Positions 8,314 to 19,600 of a DNA stretch of 64,000 bases are shown piece by piece. The DNA is taken from positions 310,001 to 374,000 of the forward strand of contig NZ_VHKL01000006.1 in NCBI RefSeq assembly GCF_007474605.1, written 5' to 3'. The notes beneath the pieces were generated by a model. That model was not told the DNA's origin. It saw nothing but the letters and a program-made list of their open reading frames with translations, and did not search any database. The translations under genes were made by a program, and so were the position numbers. The stretch is from Rhodoligotrophos appendicifer (GTDB lineage: Bacteria > Pseudomonadota > Alphaproteobacteria > Rhizobiales > Im1). How positions within the stretch are numbered: position 1 is the first letter of the stretch; every line of letters begins with the position of its first letter.

Positions 8314-9093
8314 TCACACGGTGGGGACGGTGCCGCCATCGATGACATATTCGGTCCCCGTGATGGTGCTGGCGCGATCAGACGCCAGGAAGGCGATCAG
8401 GCTGGCGACTTCGTCCGGCCTTGAAGGTCTACCGATCGGGATTCCGCCAAGCGAATCCATGATCATCTTCTTGCCGTGTTCGACGTCGCCGCCATGCTCC
8501 GCGGCCAGCCTTGTGGCCAGTTTGATGGAGGCTTCGGTCTCGATCCAGCCGGGCGAGACACGCACCACCCGCACGCCTTTGGGAGAAACCTCTTTCGAGA
8601 GGCTTTTGCTGTATGTGGACAATGCGGCTTTTGCTGCAGCATAGGCGGTCGTCGCGTCGGGCAGGGGCAACTCGCGTTGGATGGAGGTCACATGGATGAC
8701 CATCCCCTCCCCTCGGGTCACCATGTCCGGAACCAGGGCTCGATCGAGCCGGACTGCAGGCATGAGATTAAGATCGAGCTCGGTGGCCCAGACCTCGTCA
8801 GACAGTGCCGCAAACCCGCCGGCCGGCGCAGACGAGCCGCCCAGCATGTGCACGATGATATCCACTCCGCCCATGCGGTCTCGAACCGCCGCCGCGAGGG
8901 CCCCACAGCCCTCGGCAGTAGTGAGATCGGCGGCAATGAACTGCGAGTCGGGAAAATTGAGTGGCTGGGTTCGGGCGGTCGTCAGGACCCGTGCCCCCAG
9001 GTCCTGGAAGAGGCTGACGGTAGCGGCGCCCGCGCCTCGGGTACCTGAGGTAATCAGCGCCCTCTTTCCGTGTAACGTGACAAAGGGTGTCAT
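8314..9093 (-). CDS. Short-chain dehydrogenase/reductase (SDR)
   Basis: A 259-residue classical SDR. The cofactor motif reads [10 protein letters not shown], a variant of TGxxxGxG, followed by the catalytic Ser in HVTSIQRE and the Tyr-Lys pair in YAAAKAAL. The C-terminus DGGTVPTV is typical. Expected to interconvert an alcohol and ketone with NAD(P). I took the ATG at 9093 ([14 protein letters not shown]); the open frame extends 17 residues upstream without family-like sequence. The gene follows a SnoaL-like protein by 60 bases on the same strand, and both diverge from a LysR regulator, a common arrangement for a LysR-controlled pair. Confidence 0.87.
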   Translation of the reverse strand: MTPFVTLHGKRALITSGTRGAGAATVSLFQDLGARVLTTARTQPLNFPDSQFIAADLTTAEGCGALAAAVRDRMGGVDIIVHMLGGSSAPAGGFAALSDEVWATELDLNLMPAVRLDRALVPDMVTRGEGMVIHVTSIQRELPLPDATTAYAAAKAALSTYSKSLSKEVSPKGVRVVRVSPGWIETEASIKLATRLAAEHGGDVEHGKKMIMDSLGGIPIGRPSRPDEVASLIAFLASDRASTITGTEYVIDGGTVPTV

Positions 9094-9153
9094 GCGGTTT
9101 CTCTTCATTCGCAACGTGCCGCGCGGCCCGACGGTCGGCAGCATGTGTTCGGG

Positions 9154-9483
9154 TCAGGGGATGATTGTGAGCTCGGCGATCTTTTCGCCCTCCAGGGCGA
9201 AGACATAGCGCAAGTCGATCGGGCTGCCGGGGAAGTCCCCCACAAGATGGCTGGTGACGACCACGTGTCGGCCCTCGGAGGTGATGGAGAAAGGCTCGAC
9301 CGTGTAACTGTACTGGGTTGAGGTCGCAGCCTTCCAGCTTCGGATGGCTTCCCGACCCGAATAGGTCGTTCCGTCATCCTTCACCACGGCTGCATCGATG
9401 AAGCACTGCGAGACGCTTTCCGCATCTCTTGAACCGTCCGCTTCAAAATAAGCGGCGACGGCCTTGGGGAGCTTGATAGCCAA
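9154..9483 (-). CDS. SnoaL-like/NTF2-like protein
   Basis: A 109-residue cone-shaped NTF2-fold protein of the SnoaL-like group ([20 protein letters not shown] near the N-terminus, [15 protein letters not shown] at the C-terminus). Members are polyketide-type cyclases, isomerases or small ligand-binding proteins; no catalytic assignment is possible here. The start codon is TTG: AAGGAG lies six bases upstream and no ATG is available, so the TTG start is well supported. It is first of two genes with the SDR and diverges from the LysR gene, which probably controls it. Confidence 0.8.
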   Translation of the reverse strand: MAIKLPKAVAAYFEADGSRDAESVSQCFIDAAVVKDDGTTYSGREAIRSWKAATSTQYSYTVEPFSITSEGRHVVVTSHLVGDFPGSPIDLRYVFALEGEKIAELTIIP

Positions 9484-9506
9484 TGTCTTCTCCTTGCGAT
9501 GTCATC

Positions 9507-9528
9507 GACAGCATCGTTCCGCGCTGTC
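9507..9528. promoter_or_regulatory. Inverted repeat between SnoaL-like and LysR genes
   Basis: GACAGC (9507-9512) and GCTGTC (9523-9528) are perfect 6-bp arms with a 10-base spacer, 24-45 bases upstream of the SnoaL-like TTG start, in the divergent region with the LysR gene. Spacing is not the classical T-N11-A box, so assignment to the LysR protein is weak. Confidence 0.3.
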
Positions 9529-9607
9529 TACTCGCTCCAATTTAGAGAATGACTTTACCGTTGATAATCGGGATAAAGCGGGATGTAACGTCGCGAAAAT
9601 CAGGACA

Positions 9608-10525
9608 ATGGCCCATCAGAGTCTCACTGAACTTGATTCCGTGATCGCCATCGCGCGGAGAGGGTCGTTCCGGGCGGCGGCGATCGACCTTGGCATCTCG
9701 ACGACGGCGCTGAGCAACGCCATTGGCAAGCTTGAGCGCCAGCTCGGCGTGCGTCTGTTCAACAGAACGACCCGCAGCGTCTCGCTGACGGATGCAGGGC
9801 GGCATTTCGTCGGCAAGGTCGGTCCGGCTTTGCAGGACATTCACGAAGCGATGGAGGCTGCCCGATCGCAGCAGGCGACCCCATCGGGCGTGCTCCGCAT
9901 CAATGGGTTCGCCACTGCGGCGCGCGAAATTCTCTCTCCGCTCATCCTCGAGTTCCTGCGGCGGTATCCGCAGGTCCATGTTGATCTTGTCACCGAGGGC
10001 CGGCTCGTCGATATCGTGGCCGACGGCTTCGATCTTGGCATTCGCACCGCTGACCTCGTCCCCAGCGACATGATCGCTGTCCATCTGGGACGCCGGCGAC
10101 GCTACGCCGTCGTTGCATCACCGTCTTATTTTCAGAAACACCCTCATCCGCGTGTCCCACCAGACCTCTCGGCCCATGCCTGCATGCGCGTCAGGCTCCC
10201 GAACGGCGCCTTGTTTCGCTGGCAGTTCGAAAAGGAGGGACAATCCGTCCAGATCGATGTCGAAGGTCCGATCACGCTTGATGAGGCCAGCCTTGCCCGC
10301 ATCGCTGTCCTGGAAGGCGTCGGCATCGGCTTCTTCATGGAATCTGACATTCGCGAAGACATTGCCGGAGGACGCCTTGTTCGCGTTCTGGAAGATTGGA
10401 CACCTCCACTCGCGCCCTTGTCCCTTTATTATCCGAGCCGAAGAAATCCGTCTGCTGCGCTGAAAGCCTTCATCAGCCTCGCGCGTGACTTTGCCACGTC
10501 CAGAGTCGCGGCGCAGCCTGGCTGA
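9608..10525 (+). CDS. LysR family transcriptional regulator
   Basis: A 305-residue LysR-type regulator. The N-terminal HTH (about residues 4-62) reads [20 protein letters not shown] then [20 protein letters not shown], and the rest is a type 2 periplasmic-binding-like effector domain with the typical DLGIRTADL segment. I set the start at ATG 9608, where the LysR homology begins; upstream codons in the same frame are not family-like. It diverges from the SnoaL-like/SDR pair and most likely activates it in response to an unknown effector. Confidence 0.9.
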   Translation: MAHQSLTELDSVIAIARRGSFRAAAIDLGISTTALSNAIGKLERQLGVRLFNRTTRSVSLTDAGRHFVGKVGPALQDIHEAMEAARSQQATPSGVLRINGFATAAREILSPLILEFLRRYPQVHVDLVTEGRLVDIVADGFDLGIRTADLVPSDMIAVHLGRRRRYAVVASPSYFQKHPHPRVPPDLSAHACMRVRLPNGALFRWQFEKEGQSVQIDVEGPITLDEASLARIAVLEGVGIGFFMESDIREDIAGGRLVRVLEDWTPPLAPLSLYYPSRRNPSAALKAFISLARDFATSRVAAQPG

Positions 10526-10656
10526 GAGCGCTGCGGGCGGCGACGCGTTCCTCAGCGGCAGATCCACAATGATCTTCGACCTGGCAAAGCGCCATATGGC
10601 CGAACCCACCGACCTTAGTCGCATTCCTCCCGCTGGCCGGGCTGAACCTGACAGCA

Positions 10657-10675
10657 CCGGTCAGATCCTGACCGG
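10657..10675. terminator. Stem-loop after the autotransporter gene
   Basis: CCGGTCAG-ATC-CTGACCGG is a perfect 8-bp stem with a 3-base loop, 17 bases past the autotransporter stop codon and between convergent genes. No T-run follows on either strand, so it may be a terminator or an mRNA 3'-end stabilising hairpin. Confidence 0.5.
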
Positions 10676-10691
10676 CCCCGAGCCGCCGACA

Positions 10692-13600
10692 TTAGAAGCC
10701 GACCTGCAGCCCCGCCTGTATGGACTGGCCCACGTAAGAGCCATCGCCCACCATCGCCGTGTAGTTTGCGAAGGCGACGCCCCAGTCGGCGATGGCACCA
10801 TCGAGACCGAAATCGAGCACGACGGCGTCTCGGCCGGCTTTCGGCGTATCGATCGTGAAGGAGCCATCACCGACCGAGCGGAATTGGGCCGTCACTGAGC
10901 CATTGGTATCAAGATATTCGTGCTGCCAATCCACGCCGAACACGGCCCGCATCTGGATTTCCCCGAGAGTGAAATCCCTGAAGCTGCGCACGCCGAAACG
11001 GCTCCTCAGCGAGTCCGCGGTCTGGTCCTTCACTGAAAGGTCGAGGCCCGGCGCGCCCTTCTCCTTGAAGGAGTTCAAATCAAATCGGACATATTGAAGG
11101 CCTGCGGCGGGACCGACCGTCCAGCCGGCGACCTGGAAGTCATAGCCTCCCTGCAGGCTTGCCGATTGCTGCGCGCCTTGCGGGTCACTCTTGGCAACAT
11201 CATTGTCGGCATCGAAGCCGATATGGCGCGATTGGCTGAAATCATTGAATCCGTAGCTCGCCACAGCGCTGGCATACCAGCCATGATCGGCAAAAGCCGC
11301 GTAGAGCCCGGGTTCGTAGACATCCATCTCGGCTTGGCTATTGGCCTCATCCAAGTCCGAACGCGCGTGGCTGTAGCGAAGGAAGGCGCCGATCAATGCA
11401 TTGGGCGAGACGCGAGTATCACCACCGATCGTCACGCTGCTGGTCGTGGTATCGGTGGCATCCCAGCGCCGCGCCCCATCATTGTGGCCGAAGATCACAT
11501 TGCCCTGGACATAGACGCTGACATCCTTGCGAAGCGACGGCATGGCACCGGCGGAGGGGCCGCTTGGCTCGTCAAGCGGGATTGACGGGTCGAACAGGGC
11601 GAGCCGTCTGGTATCGACCTGGCCACCCGGACTGAAGCCGGCCCCATCGATGCGGCCATGGAGATAATTGGCAATCTGCCGGGACTGGAAGGAGGAATTG
11701 TTGAAGACGCTGTCGCGCACGAAACTCGTGAAGGCGCCGGAGTGAAAACGCGAGAAGCTCTGTTCAAGCGACTTGGCATTGGGGCTCAAGGCATTTAGTT
11801 CGCCGACAATCTGGGCGAACTCATCCGACATGCTGCCTTTGTCATGCGCATCGATATAGGCGGCGACGATGCGCTCGGGTTTGGAGTAATCCGCCGTCGC
11901 CAGCTCCGCAAAGGAGCCTTGGCTCAGCACGAAACCGTCTCCCTGAAAATCCGCAAGGACGGTCGGATAGGACGTATAGACAGTATCGAAGGCGCCGGTG
12001 ACATCGCCATTGAAGATCAGCGGATCGATGGAGCGGTTTGCGGGCACGATCGGCCCGATGATGTTCAGCTTGATGTCGCCGTCGAGAGTGGCGGCCCCGC
12101 CCACCGTGAAGAGATCGTGGCCTTCCCCGCCATCGAAGACGTTGAGAACCAGGGTGGCGTCGTCGCTTTGGGTATAGTCACCCATAATGGTGATGCCGGT
12201 CGCCGGAGGGGCTGCGGCGAGAAGGCTCGTGTCGCCGGGTTCACTGGCCAGGAGGGCTGTCGAACTGTCGGGCTCCGGCAACTGGATCGAGGCCAGCACG
12301 CTGTTGTTGGTGACGTCGCCGGTGCCCAAGGCGGTGAGGCTCGCAACGCCGAGCGTGCCCTCTTCGATAAGTGTACCACCGCCATAGACATTCTCGCCGG
12401 CCAGCACCAGCATGCCTTCGCCGATCTTTCGGAGGCTGAGATCCCCGAGGCCGGAGCCGATATCGCCAGTGAAGAGTGTCGTGGTCCCCGTCGCTCCGAC
12501 ACTGAGCGAGGCCGTTTCGCCTTCGACCGTGTTGGTGACCAGCCCGGCGCCGGACAATCCGCCGATGCTGCTGTCATAACCGTTCAGATCGAGCACGCCC
12601 CCTTCGCTGATCACGAAATCGGAGGCCGAGGAGAGCCCGGTCGTTGACCCGGCCCTGAGCACGCCTTCGGCGATATAGGTGTTCCCGGAATAGTCGCTGC
12701 TGCCCGCCAGGGTCGCGACGCCGGCGCCGCGTTTGTAGAATGCTCCTGCACCGGTGATGGCGCCCGCCAAGGTCAGTTCCGGATCGTCCTCGGCGATCGA
12801 GACCGCCAGGGACTGGATCAGGGCGATGTCGTTCGCGATCGTGATCGGCATGTCGCCGGTCGTGGAGAAATACGCATAGGTCGAGTTGACCGTGACCGGT
12901 CCCGTGCTGAGCGCTCGATCATTGCCGAGGACGATCGCGGTGGGACCGCCGGTCATGGTGGTGCCGCCCGTATAGGCGTTTGCACCCGTGAGGATGGCGA
13001 TGCCGCTATCGAAGGTGACCGCGCCTATTGTGTCATCGATTGTCCCGCCGAACTCGGAGCGTGTGCCCGTGCCGTTGCCGATCGTCAGCGACTGCGAGCC
13101 TCCGGACTGGCTCGTGACCAATCCATCCCCGGAAAGGCTGGCGAAGGCGAGTTCGAACGCATTGACATCGAGCGTCGCACCCTCGTCCACGATCATGGCC
13201 CCGGTACCAAAAGCTTGAGCCCCACCGGCGACCAGGGTGCCACCGGCCACATGGGTGGGCCCCATATAGGTGTTATCCCAGGTCAGAATGACCGTGCCGG
13301 GACCATCCGCAGTGATCCCCCCCGTTCCGCTGATGAGATTGCTGAGCTCGATTTGCGAATTGCTGTCGGCGGTCGTCAAGGTCAGTTGCGCCAACAGATC
13401 GAATTCATTGCCGAGCGTGATCTGCGTCTCGGACGTCGTCTCGATGGTGGCCGTGGGGTTGACCACGGTGACGGTGCCGGTCCCGAACGGTTGGTCGTTG
13501 TTGACGATGACGACACCGCCGGCCAGAGCCGTATCGCTGGTATAGGTGTTTTCAGTGAGGATGGAGAAGGTCGAGCCGGTATCCACCTGGTAGAGGACGG

Positions 13601-16600
13601 GAACATCGACCGTCAGCGGCGTCGTCAGCGCCGTCGGCCCACCCTGATAGGAGGGAGAGATCCCGACGGTGCCGCCAACATTGAAGAACCAGTCCGGGAC
13701 CTCGTTGGGATCGATGCCGTTGGTGTAATACGTCCCGTAATTGAAGAAGTAGGTACCGTCCAGGGCGACCACATCTCCCGCGACGGAACCATAATTATAG
13801 ATGGCACCGACGCCGTTGGTGAGGTTGATGGCATTGCCCGAGAGCGATGTGACCCACGCGCCCTCTGCGACCTCGATGATATTCTGCTCGCTGTCGCTGA
13901 GCACGCCGCCATCGATCCAGATCCCGTAGCCGCCGCTGGATCCGCCGCCCACGATCCCGTTGACGGTGACCTGAATCGGCTGGTTCACTCCATTGCTCTG
14001 AGCGATGATGCCGGTGGAGTCCTCGCCGGTTGTGAAGATCGTGCCCGCCTGCGTGATGGTGACGGTCGCATCCTGTCCCAGGGTTTCATTCATGGCCAGC
14101 AGCTGGCTCGACCCATTCTGGATCAGTCCGCCGCCAGACCCCATGGACTGTGCCAGGATGCCATGGGCAAGGGCACCGGTCGTCAGGATGTCGGCGTCGA
14201 CATTGATCGAAACGATGCCTCCGTCGCCACCCGCGAGATCGACGACGAGATTGAAATCATAAGCCGTGCCGATGGTGAAATCATCCGTCCCGGACAAATA
14301 TCCTGCGACACCTCCGCCATATCCGATCGATTGCGCCAGGATACCGATGGCCCCCACGCCATGAGTTTCGATGCTGCTTCCTTCATCGAGAGTAATCGTG
14401 ACATCACCGCCCTCGCCGCCGCCGGGATAAGCACTGTTTTCCTGAACGCTGATCGTCGCGGTGGAAGCGCTTTGCGCAAAGACCAGGCCGCCGCCGCCGC
14501 CGATCGATTGCGCGAGGACGCCATAGGCATTGTCGCCTTCGGTGCGGATGTCGAGAACGGAATTTTCAATGGTGACGGCGCCCCCGACCCCGTTGCTGGG
14601 TTTCTGCAGATAGCCGAGTTGAAGCGACAGTGTTTCAGTTGGGGCGGGATCTTCGTCAGTCAATGTCCGGCCCTGGCCGCCGATGCCCCCACCCCCACCG
14701 ATCGACTGCAGCACAACGGCATGTGCCCCATCGCCATATGTCTTGATCACCGCATCGCCCTGGAGAGTGACGTTGCCGCCATTGTCGTAGCCAAAGCCGC
14801 CGACCGTCATGGCACGGCAGTTCGCGTCCGATGATCCAGCGCAAGGATCGCTCACAGAGGCGGAATCGTCCATCGCCAACCCACCGCCGTCTGCGATGCT
14901 TTGGGCGAGGATCCCGTAGGAGGAGTAGCCGGAATGCGTCACTGTCCCGTCCGATCCGATGACGGGGGCGCCGGTGACGATGGTGCTGGGGGCTCCGCTG
15001 CTGCCGAGATTGACCGCAACATCTCCGCCGGCGCCCAAAGCATCGACCGTGGAGCCGACGAACATGCTGATTTCTGCATCGACGCTGTCCGTCGCATAGG
15101 CATAGGCGATGCCACCGCCGCTCCCGATCGATTGGGCGATGATGCCACTCGACCAGTCTCCTTCGGTAACGATCTCGCCATAGTGGTTGACTTCGACATT
15201 CGCGCCGAAGTTTGGGGGCGGATCGACAGGAATTCCACCCGTTCCGAACACGACTGCGCTGCCGCCGCCGAGGTTGAAGTCATGGGTCGCAGTGCCGGCC
15301 TGGCCGCCGCCGATCGTCTCGAATCCGTCGAAGCCCGAGCTTGCGACGCCACCGCCCCCGCCCACCGACTGCGCAACGATTGCAGCAGCACCTCGGCCGG
15401 TGGTCATGATACCGGCACCAATGTCATTCGTTACGGTGACGGTCGGAATTGTCAGTCCTGGCTCGCCAGCTTCGGCGAGAATCCCGTCAGTTATGTTTGC
15501 GCCAAGACTTATGGCGACGTTGCTGTCGACACTGCCGTCGCTGCCGAAACCGCCACCGCCACCGATCCCCCGGCCAATCACGGCATGGGCGCCGAAGCCA
15601 TGGGTGACGACGACGCCCTGATTCTCTACCATGACGAGGCGGCCATAGCCCGATTGCCCACCATCCGAAGCAATCGAAATTGTCGCTTGTGGGGGCACCC
15701 CAGTGGCTTCCGACACGAGAGCGGATCTGGTGTCCCCGGTGGCTGTACCGCCCAATCCACCGCCGCCACCGATGGATTGAGCGAGGATGCCGTAACTCTG
15801 GGCCCCCGCAGTCTCGATTCCTGCTGTCCAGTGATCTCCATCGATGCTGCCGGAGGTGTTCAAAACCCCCACTTCACCGCCATTGCCGCCGGCACCCCCT
15901 GAGCCTCCAATGGTCAAAGTGGCGGTATAGAATGGCGTGCCGGTCGCGATATTCTGGATGCCGCCGGCGACGTCGTTGACGGAGACCGTAGCAGAAGCAT
16001 AGGCATCAGATGTTCCACCCGATCCGCCCCCGCCACCAATGGATTGCGCCAGGATACCGATCGATGCGCCGCCTTCGGTTCGAATGATGCCATCGTTCTG
16101 AACAGCGACATCGTTGCCCTCACCGCCTATAGCTCCGCTCCCACCAACTGCGACATTGAGGTCCACCGTATCGCCTGTGCCGCTGGCGGTGCCGCCTCCG
16201 GCATTGCCGCCGCCACCGCCGATCGACTGGGCAACGATTGCCGATGACGTCGAGCCAAAGGTCGTGATGAGGCTATCGGAAGAGTTTGTGACCTTGACGA
16301 TTCCGCCGTCGCCTCCGGACGCGCCCGATCCCCCGACGGAGATCGTCGGGGCAAAGGACTTGCCCGTGCTGTAATGAACGGGCGGCGTCGATCCACCGGC
16401 ATTCCCGATCCCGCCATTGCCGCCGCCTCCCCCGATGGATTGCGCGAGGATGCCGGCCGCGTTCTGTCCGAAGGTCGCGATGGTGCCGCGGCCACCGCTC
16501 GAGGTGCCATTGTCGACGGTGACGGTCCCGCCCGAAGCGCCCGCGCCTCCGGCGCCGCCATTGCCAATGGTGAGCTGAAAATCGACGCCGGCGCTCTGGA

Positions 16601-19600
16601 TCGCTGTGGACGCGGCTGTCGCATCACCGCCATTGCCGCCGCCACCGCCGATCGACTGGACCAGGATTCCCGTCGAGGCATCGCCATACGTCGTCACCGA
16701 GCCGGTATTCGTCGCCTCCGCCGTGCCGCCGTCATTCCCGCTGCCGCCGAGCCCGCCGAGTGCGGTGGTGAACGACATGGTGGGCAGCGTGACACCCGCT
16801 TGCTTGGCACCGGGAAGCGGGAGCACCAGGGATTTCGCCGAGGCAGATCCACCGCTCCCGCCGCCGCCACCGATGGATTGCACGACGATCCCGGGGGAAT
16901 CCGCGCCGTTCGGGTTGGGCCCGGGAAGAACTGTGTTGATGCTGCCGTCCGGCATCAGCAGGCCGGTCACCACATCGCTGGAGGCATTTTCCGCAACGGC
17001 GTAATGGATGCCGCCGCTGGAAAGAGTAGCCGAATAGCTCTGCCCGCCGCTCGTCGTGCCCGTCAGCACCGTGCCTGAAATGGTGGCGTTCTCGATGACG
17101 GTGCCATCCGATAAGGTGACGGTGGCGAAACTCCCTGACAGCTGACCCTCGGCCAGGCTGCCGGTGCTGAAATTCGCCTGTGTTATCGTGGTGCCGTCCG
17201 AGAGAGAGCCGTAAAGGACGCCGGTATTCTCCTGGAAAGTCGACGTCTGCAGGCTTCCCGGAGCGAGGCCCGTGTCGATCGTCCCGGCATTGGTCGCCGA
17301 GGCAGCACCCCCGGCACCGCCCGCGCCCCCCTGGCCGCCCAAAGCGGTAGAGACATCGAAGAGGATTCCGGCCGAATAGGACGTGGCACTGCCACCCATG
17401 CCGCCCCCGCCGCCGATCGACTGGACGACCAGACCGCCGGATTGGTTTCCCTGGGTCGTCACAGCGCTGCCGGCACCGTTGCTGGCCGAGCTTGCGCCTC
17501 CATTGCCGCCCGCTCCGCCTGCGCCGCCGATGGCGTCGCTGATGAAGGCGCCAGCCGTATTGGCGTAACCGCCACTGCCGCCCCCGCCCCCGATGCTCTG
17601 GACAAGGGCGCCTGAGGAGTAATTGCCGAGCGTTCCGAAACTGCCAGGACCGGTCGACGACAGCGTGACGCTGCTGCCATCTCCCCCCGCGCCGCCGGCG
17701 CCGCCCGTCGCCACGAAACCACCGGCTTCATTGGCGCCGTTGCCGCCGCCTCCGCCAATCGACTGGGCCAGGATCGCATGGGCGTTGTCGTCCATGGTGA
17801 GGACTTCGGAGCCGTCTGCCAGCGTGACGGTCACGGTGCCACCGGCACCGCCCCCGCCACCGGTGTCGCCCAGATTGGTCAGGCTCTCGGACCCGCCCGC
17901 GCTGCCCCCGCTGCCGCCGATCGACTGGGCGATGATCCCGAGGGCGGCGATGCCTCCGCCTTCGCCGTCGCCCGTGGTGATCTTGCCCGAATTGGTGACA
18001 GTGACGACACCGCCATTGGTGGCCGGATCGCTGCTGCCGGTGTCGCCGCCGACCGAGGTTCCCGCAGTCCACACCCCGTTTGAAGCGACCGCCTGTGCAT
18101 CATTGTCGATGATGCCGCCGCCGCCGGCGCTGACCGCGAGAACTCCGCTGGCACTGGCGCCGAGGGTCCTAATGGTGCCGCGATTGTCCACCGTCACAGA
18201 GCCGCCCGTCGCGCCGCCTGTGCTTCCCGAATTTCCCAGGACATTGGTGCCCTGATCGACCGAGCCGATGATCGGCACGCCCCCGGTGCTGATCGCCGCG
18301 ATGCCGATGGCGAGTTCGCCATTCGTCTCGATGCTGCCGCCATTGACCACCGTCACGGCGCCGCCCACCCCCGTCCCCGACGTGTCGGCATAATTCCGCT
18401 CAGCCACGAGCGGCGTCCCCGAACTCAGGGCGAGGATCCCGAAAGAGAAGGGCGTCGAAGCGCCATCCGCACCGCTTCCGGTGCTGATGATGGCGCCCTC
18501 GGCAATGCTGACCCTGACCGTGCCTCCCTCCGGTTGAGCCGTCGAGCCCGCCGGGTACCAGGTTCCCGCATGGCTGAGCGCCAGAATGCCGACGCCGCCA
18601 TCGATCATGTCGATGGTGCCTGTCCGCGCGACCCTCACGGTGACATCCCCGCCATCGCCCGGCATGCCGCCGCCGGGATTGGCAGGCGAAACATTCGATG
18701 TGTCGCCATTGCCGCCGATCGCGGCAGCGTAGATGCCGAAACCCTGGGGGGCATCGACGGTGATCTCGCCGCCATGCAACACGCGCACCGGTCCGGAATC
18801 GCCACCTGTCCCGACGTAATTCACCTGGTTGTCGCTGATCTCACCATAGAACTGGCCGGGGGTCGAACCTTGCGATAGGGCGTAAATTCCGACGGCATTG
18901 CTCCCGGCCCCGGTTTGCGTGACAGCGATGGAACTCTGCGGAGCGGTTCCGACGGTGATCGAGCCGCCATCGCCGCCATCGCCGTAGAAGGGCACCGGAT
19001 TCTGGTCGAGACCGCCGCTGTTATAGTAGCCGGAGCTGCCGGCGCCACCTTGGGAGACGGCCGAGAGGCCGATCAGTGTGGGGTCGAGGGCATCGACGTC
19101 CGTCCCGGTCCCCGTTCCGTTCACATCGATCGAGCCTCCGGCCAGAGTCACCGCGATGTCGCCGCCCGTCGTTCCATCGAAGGGCGCATTGTTGAGAGTG
19201 CTGGCCGGTGAGGAAAACTCGACGCTGGGATAACCGTCGGCACCGTGCGAGACCACGAACAGGCCACCGGCCCCGCCTTCCGCGCCCGCCACGTCCGTTG
19301 CCGTGATCGCTGCCGTGCTGACGAGACCGATGGAGCCCGCATCCAGACCCTCGGCGCAAAAGCAGGGATCGGTCGAGGTCTCGCCTTTCGTCTCGATGTA
19401 GACGACCGCCCCGGGCTCGGTCCCCGCAGCGATGCCGTCGAGGCTCAATGTGCCGCTCACGCTGCTGAGATCGATATCCCACCCCTGGTCGACCTGCAGG
19501 ATCACGGGCGTGACGCCCCCATCCGCTTCGCTGACGGTCGCATTGACCGTCTGCGTCGACGGGCTGCTCGCCGTTGTCACCCCCTGCGAGGTTACGATTT

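Noticed and set aside
13215-14834. Long plus-strand open frame (539 codons) opposite the autotransporter gene
   Set aside because: Antisense shadow of the repetitive, GC-rich passenger; low-complexity composition and no recognisable domain. The minus-strand gene has signal peptide and barrel.
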